From NCBI RefSeq assembly GCF_051020955.1, contig NC_135029.1, forward strand, positions 4,240,001 to 4,304,000: 64,000 bases of DNA, read 5' to 3'. A program made the translations under genes and the position numbers. The stretch is from Megalopta genalis. Lineage: Eukaryota > Arthropoda > Insecta > Hymenoptera > Halictidae. How positions within the stretch are numbered: position 1 is the stretch's first letter; every line of letters starts with the position of its first letter. Shown in pieces: positions 58,920-64,000 of this stretch. Below the pieces are notes generated by a model. That model ran no database searches and was not told the DNA's origin. It worked only from the letters and a program-made list of their open reading frames with translations.

Positions 58920-60380
58920 CGGCTGTGTGGGTGGACACTGGTGTGCCTCGGATCTTCCGATAAAAAAAAGGGAAGAACGGCAATCGACGTATCATTTCGA
59001 GGGTGTGGAACCAGTTTCGAATCTTTCTTGCTTACAAGTGGTCGTTTCGGTGTCCCAATCACAGGCCGACGCGGGGGTGGGTGTACGTGTAGCGATTAGA
59101 GTAACTAGCTCCCGAGGGAGCGTTGTTGATTGTTTTATCTTGATTACCGCGATAAGACTCCGCGACGGTGGCGGGAGGTTCGAGAGTTTCTTGGTACGAC
59201 CGGGGGAACGATTCGATAATAGTAATTCCAACGAATTATTCGATCGATAGTCGGCCGATAAATTGTTCGCCGAATGTTTGTTTTTAACCGATGCCGGCTA
59301 CGACGATAGGGGAACACGGCGGGTTGGAATAAGTGGCTTGTTTCTAATCGATCGGTTACTCGAAATTAGAGATATGTTTAAGTAGATCGAACGCGCAAGT
59401 AGAGAAACGTTTGCTTTGCTGATGAGAAATTTTTTTATGGCGAGAATTCAGTGAAAATGTTGTCGATCTTAATTGTACAAGTTTATACGTTAATGGATGT
59501 TAAATTGATTCTACATAAATATAATATACTATATGTTAATGTGCAAATTTTAAAGTTTTGTTTGAAAGAATTCGCGAAAATATTTTACGTATATTTTTTA
59601 TATCGCGATGTTGATAATTTTGTTTGTTTCATTTTGTTGTACATCATTACTATCCAAAATCAATTTGAGATTCTCTTAATTGTATTTCATCATCGCCGAT
59701 TTTTATACCATCATGTACTTTAGTACATTTTTCACATTATGTGAACTTATAATTTATATTTTATTCGTTTCATTTTGTAATGAATAGTTATTATCTAAAT
59801 TCAATTTAAGATTGTCTTAATTGCACTGTATCACCGTAGATTCTTATACCATTACACTATAACTACACAATTTATTTCGTATTGGCTCCACTTTGTAGCA
59901 GATTATTTCTAATTCAAATTCAATTTAATATCGTTTAATTTTAATTATATAAATTAATAGATGGAATAATTTATAAGTTTTTCGTGAACTAAAAGTCGGT
60001 CACTCTGTCAAATTGTGAGTAAACAGTTTTTGTGCTTTCAACCGTTTCATAAAAAGGAACAGGAAATTTCTCCTTGCGTAATATTAAACTTTACATTGTC
60101 CGATCAATAAAATCGCAGGAATTACTGTTGTCGCCGCACAAAACTGTTGGCTGAACGGTGAAAATTATTTATCGGTCACTATGTTTCTGTAGTTTAGGAC
60201 ACTTGTTATATTTGCCGTCCGTGTTCCAACGATGTCTCGCTGAAATTCAATATAAATCCCCGTTCCGAGTTTTGTCGCCCGGAAAGGCCATTTAAAATCC
60301 GCGGGTTTGCGAAATTTATAACGCTATAGCGTTTAAGTCGTTGCATTATTGCGGCGGTGGATAAACTCGAAATAAACATG
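58920..60380. other. GC-rich, then AT-rich DNA; no gene recognised
   Basis: 58,920-59,350 is CpG-rich without a recognisable coding domain. 59,400-60,000 is AT-rich. Confidence 0.45.
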
Positions 60381-60440
60381 TCTGTCTGTCTGTATGTCTC
60401 TCTCTCTCTCGCTCGCTCTCTCGCTCTCTCTCTCTCTCTC
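60381..60440. repeat. (TCTG)n-(TC)n compound microsatellite
   Basis: Three TCTG units followed by interrupted CT repeats. Confidence 0.95.
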
Positions 60441-60560
60441 TTCGCAGTTCGACCGTGCTGCACGTATACTGCAGTTTTTAACGTTTACCTTTGTAAAACG
60501 GAAAAATACGCGAGTTTGTGGCGAACATTCGCGGCTTGTAACCTGGTTGCGACTGATATA

Positions 60561-60590
60561 CACTACCGCGCAAACGTACTCGGACACTTA
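60561..60590 (+). mobile_element. Tc1-like terminal end, solo
   Basis: CACTACCGCGCAAACGTACT followed by CGGACAC parallels the end of the fold-back element at 61,925 (inverted, CAGTGCCGCTCAAAAATATT then CGAACAC). It may be the left end of a larger composite that includes both following elements. Confidence 0.45.
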
Positions 60591-60717
60591 CAAAATGTGT
60601 AGTAGCAGCGCACATATATTACGTAAACATCAAAAATTCCGATGTACACCATTCCTTGTTATTCTTTAATGGAAAAAGGGATATTATTCTCCATGGCAGT
60701 ATTATCTCTGCGAGAGT

Positions 60718-60994
60718 CAGTAAATTCTCTGCAATTGTTCCACAGCTTGTAAACAAAAGTGGACAATTTGGGAAGAGGAGATACGATTATTCGAGCTCGC
60801 GGTTCGTTTTTATAGTCGCCGATTGTCAACAACTATAAAAACGTATATAATCGTATATAAACTATATAAACAATAACTATATAAACAATAATTAATAAAC
60901 AAAATAACTATATAAACGTAAATAATCGTATTTCATCTTTCCAAATTGTGCGTCTTTGTTTAGAAGCTGAAGGACAATTGGGAAGAATTTACTG
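60718..60994. mobile_element. MITE with long (about 75-bp) inverted repeats
   Basis: The left arm (60,718-60,795) starts CAGTAAATTCTCTGCAATTG and the right arm inverted starts CAGTAAATTCTTCCCAATTG. Further shared blocks are CAGCTT-TAAACAAA, GACAATTTGG and ATACGATTATT. The centre is AT-rich with repeated TATATAAACAATAA. No coding capacity. Confidence 0.6.
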
Positions 60995-61143
60995 TACGTA
61001 ATTTGTCATCTGGTGTTCATACATAGACACTCAATTACAGGGATTATAAAGGTTCCGAAAATAACTGTTTAAAACTGTTATGTATCGGTTCTGACTGAAA
61101 CAGTTATGAAGAACCGAAAAAGTTTCATAACCGTTCTGAGGTG

Positions 61144-61925
61144 CAGTGACCCACAAAAGTGTTCGTATACTTTTTAAAACGCAATAAATTTTTCAAAACT
61201 GAACTAAACGACTTGAATTTTTTTTTACATGATGGAAGGACTAGAACTACTAGACGATGGCTAAAGTTTCTTTTTTTTTTAACTTTGCCATTACTTTGAA
61301 TGAAAAGAAAAAATTAAAAATCGTTGCTTTTTAACATTTTTATCTGAGCCTGTAACAAAAATTTAACAAATGTCTTTTGTAGATCTCGGTAACTTATATG
61401 AGTGCCGAAAATTTGATCGAAATCAGTTAGCCCAGAGTCGAGCTACAGAGTCGGCGCTGAAGGATTTTAGAAACCGCAGATTTCTTATAGTTTTTGGTCA
61501 AAATCGTGATAAAACTGTGATAAAATTTTCAACATGTATACAAGTTATCGAGATCTACGAAAGACATTTTGAAAATTTTTGTTATACACTCAGATGAAAA
61601 AATTAAAACGAGAGATTTTTATTTTTTTGTCGTTCCAAGTAATAGCAAAATTCGAAAAAGAGCATTATCAATATTTTTTCGAATATTTTTACTCGTGTTA
61701 TTATCTCATCAGATTTCGTATTTATAGACTTCAATTACGTTATTTCATTTTCACTGAAAAATTTGTACGTGAAAACAGATTTTGCTATTCATCGATACCT
61801 AAATATACATATACATATACATAATAGTAATCATTACGAACGATAAAATCATTCTATATCATTTCCTTACAAAATTAAATTATCTAGATGACAAGAAAGT
61901 GTTCGAATATTTTTGAGCGGCACTG
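61144..61925. mobile_element. Tc1-like fold-back element (782 bp), non-autonomous
   Basis: The left end is CAGTGACCCACAAAAGTGTT and the right end inverted is CAGTGCCGCTCAAAAATATT, both continuing into a CG(T/A)A(T/C)AC-type word. Internal arms at 61,284-61,400 and 61,541-61,649 are inverted copies of one another, sharing TTTGC(C/T)ATTACTT, ATCTGAG, AACAAAAATTT and ATGTCTTT(T/C)GTAGATCT in order, around a 140-base centre. Fragments of the same arms occur at 28,110, 48,441 and 50,320, so this is a dispersed family. No transposase. Confidence 0.6.
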
Positions 61926-61929
61926 TAGG

Positions 61930-62720
61930 TACGTCAATGGAATACAGTCGGAGAACAAAAACGTTTCAACAGAGCATTCCTAATCTTCTTTCGAACGTAA
62001 TCGGCTTAACCACGCATTATTTTGACATTTATACGAGCGCAGCATTGTTCACTGGTGAAATCGTAATTTTCACACCGGGCAATATTCGAAAGTCGTTTTA
62101 AATTTTTCCTCTACGACGACCCAATTATTGTATAACTGTACGATAAAATATCCCGCGAGTCGATGGCAATTAATGTAAACTATCTAATGAATCGTGTTCG
62201 GCAACTATAACTCGGGATTTTTAAATTAAATTTTACCCCATTTTATTTGAAACATTATCTTTTAATAATGCTGATTTGAATATTGGAAAATGCTGCCACA
62301 GTATAATTGAACGCTGAAATATTCGTCCAGGAAATTGATTTGATTTATTAGTAATTTTGTTTCATTATAAACGCATCGGTTTCATGCTTTTGCATTGTTA
62401 AGAGTTTATTATTTTTCCAAATGACGCACTGTTGTTTATTGCATTTTGCGCAATGAATATGGAAACTCATGATACCTTTATGTTTTATCGAAACTACAAT
62501 GATTAAAAGCGGTTCGTGAATCATGTAAGAGTATTTGCCATAGAATTGTTTAACGTACCATCTCGCTAGTCATCCAATTTAAATGGCATAAATCCTCTGT
62601 CAGACAAGCTTTATAGAATTCGCTATCTTGCAATTTGCAATAAACAAAAATTAAGACGAAAATTAATACAATATTCCACATATATTTGCAGTCACCAGAA
62701 GTTTTAATGATTTATGTTAG
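61930..62720. other. AT-rich DNA, nothing recognised
   Basis: No gene, tandem repeat or transposon end was recognised. Confidence 0.5.
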
Positions 62721-62882
62721 ACGCTGCTCGAAAACAATAACTACGAATAATTTATAATTTCATTAGACAATGTTTCGCAAGAGAGAATTCAGAAACTAAT
62801 AATAATTATTGTACATGTAACAATTCTCTATATGCTAAATAAATCACTCGGTTTAAAGCATTAATAAATAAATAAATAAGTA
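62721..62882 (+). repeat. dispersed AT-rich repeat, copy 2 of 2
   Basis: Diverged partner of 14,081-14,250 in the same orientation, ending in the same AATAAATAAATAA tail. Confidence 0.5.
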
Positions 62883-62942
62883 ATTCAGCACAAAATAAAC
62901 GGAAGCTATTAATATTTGTAGATGAATATTTTGGTAATGTCT

Positions 62943-63070
62943 CACAGATTATTTATAAGAATCCTAATTTTTAGATGTATATTTAAACTTAAAATTTCAT
63001 TGATACTATACTAGAATTTAGATCAAAGTTTGGCGGATTATTTTCTAACGAATCTTAGAATCATCGAACA
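62943..63070 (+). repeat. dispersed repeat, partner of 46,101-46,240
   Basis: ATTATTTATAAGAATCCTAA, TATATTTAAACTTA, ACTAGAATTTAGA and TTTGGCGGATTATTTTC follow the order of the other copy. It begins 60 bases after the preceding repeat, so both may be parts of one element. Confidence 0.5.
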
Positions 63071-63099
63071 ACTACTATAAACCTGATCAAAATCAACTA

Positions 63100-63768
63100 C
63101 AGGTTAAATCCTTTCAAATATCAGTTTTCGCGGAATCCGCGAACGAAATGGAAGAAACGTTTGCGGTTCCGCGCGTGTCGCAGAAGAATTTGTAAGAAGC
63201 GTGCGTCGCCGGTCGAAAGTCTAGACATGTGTTGAACAGCGTAACAGCGGGGGTGGGGGCTGTTGCAATTTAGGATGCGTTTCGCCGTTACAATGGATAA
63301 AGAGTCCCGGTCGTACAAAGGCTTTCCATCGCGGATTTTTTGTCCCCCGAAATTCAGGCAAAGAGATAGCCAGGCGTGGTTACGTTTCTGCTTCGTTTCA
63401 CGGTTGGAACGTGCGAGAGCCGATAAGCAGCAGCAATGGCAGCAGCGGAGTCTTTACGAGGACCGGGAAAAATTGTACAGTCAACGCGGATGATCGCCGG
63501 AGAGAGTTAGTCAATGGGTCAAAAGGAGTATTCCTTCTGCCTTCGCAGCTACGGAATCGTTCGGCGTTTAGCTCTCTTCGGAAGAACATTCGGAAAGTTT
63601 AGATACCTCTTCGGGATCCTCTTCCAGGCGAGCGAATAAGCAGGTATTAAGGGCTTAGACCACAGATCGAATTCGGAGCACCCATACCTGCAATCGCGCG
63701 CGTCGTGCCTCTTCGTTCTTCTTTCCAGTTCTACTGCTGCCTCTCGTCTCCGTTGCACCGATCAACGA

Positions 63769-63771
<3 letters not shown>
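63100..63771. other. GC-rich patch, possibly the edge of another transcription unit
   Basis: CpG-rich with overlapping short frames on both strands and no recognisable domain. Composition resembles an untranslated first exon or promoter region, but no donor site was convincing. Confidence 0.35.

Positions 63772-63802
<31 letters not shown>
63772..63802. repeat. (CT)n microsatellite
   Basis: About 15 uninterrupted CT units, followed by pyrimidine-rich DNA to about 63,865. Confidence 0.96.
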
Positions 63803-63809
<7 letters not shown>

Positions 63810-64000
63810 TTGCTCTTTAAGCTCTCCCACCGTTTCTCTTTCTTCCGGTTTCTCTCGTTCGCCAACGCCCTAGACGGCAACCACTGCACCGGCGAGAATG
63901 TAGGGTGGTCGGACTAGGCGAGGTTAAGTATCGAGGATCGTCGAACTGCTCAACCAGCTTCGTGCCAAAAGCGAAAGGGGACTTAATGGAGGATCATCGT

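Noticed and set aside
58373..59062. 229-codon minus-strand frame
   Set aside because: Mostly Leu/Ser/Phe/Pro low complexity produced by GA/CT repeats; no domain, and it is interrupted by known microsatellites.

Overview
The window looks like insect nuclear DNA, most probably from a bee, ant or other hymenopteran. It is AT-rich with CpG-bearing GC-richer patches, many small transposon remnants (TTAA-flanked piggyBac-type, TA-flanked mariner/Tc1/pogo-type, non-LTR RNase H fragments), insect-style microsatellites and no compact gene structure. The order-level guess is an inference from overall character. I find no host protein-coding gene, tRNA, rRNA or CRISPR array that I can support. Nearly all open reading frames are chance or repeat-driven.

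Region by region. 1-5,000 is AT-rich, with a GC-rich dispersed repeat, a short transposon-like coding remnant and a 20-bp perfect inverted repeat. Near 5.0-5.54 kb is a GC-rich patch with a CTCF-like core, a palindrome, an initiator-like site and two splice donors; it may be an untranslated first exon of a plus-strand gene. About 15 kb downstream (20,440) a pyrimidine tract runs into CAG|GTAAGT, the form of a recursive splice site, so much of 5.5-20 kb or more may be one long intron. From 6 to 30 kb the DNA is mostly AT-rich filler with MITEs and a GC-rich dispersed family.

The most striking part is 30,205-43,482, about 13.3 kb of four abutting or closely spaced repeat systems. First comes a 4.66-kb array of about 259 copies of an 18-bp unit whose sense reading is a lysine-rich hexapeptide. 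Next is a tandem pair of 1.7-1.9-kb units packed with short hairpins, at least one of which changes on both arms between the copies while staying paired. Then a 1.3-kb stretch repeats a CGCGA...TCGCAACGCTA motif about eleven times. Last is a 2-kb satellite of about 139 bp per unit, each carrying a long C tract. I do not recognise this block as a known element; a structured noncoding transcript or a composite satellite locus are the leading ideas.

From 43.5 to 64 kb the sequence returns to mixed intergenic or intronic DNA. It holds a second piggyBac-type MITE family, a near-identical copy of a MITE also present at 16.65 kb, a fold-back Tc1-like element, a non-LTR RNase H remnant, a possible CpG-rich promoter near 58 kb and a GC-rich, CT-repeat-bearing edge at 63.1-64 kb that may belong to another transcription unit. 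All functional statements are inferences from sequence pattern alone.
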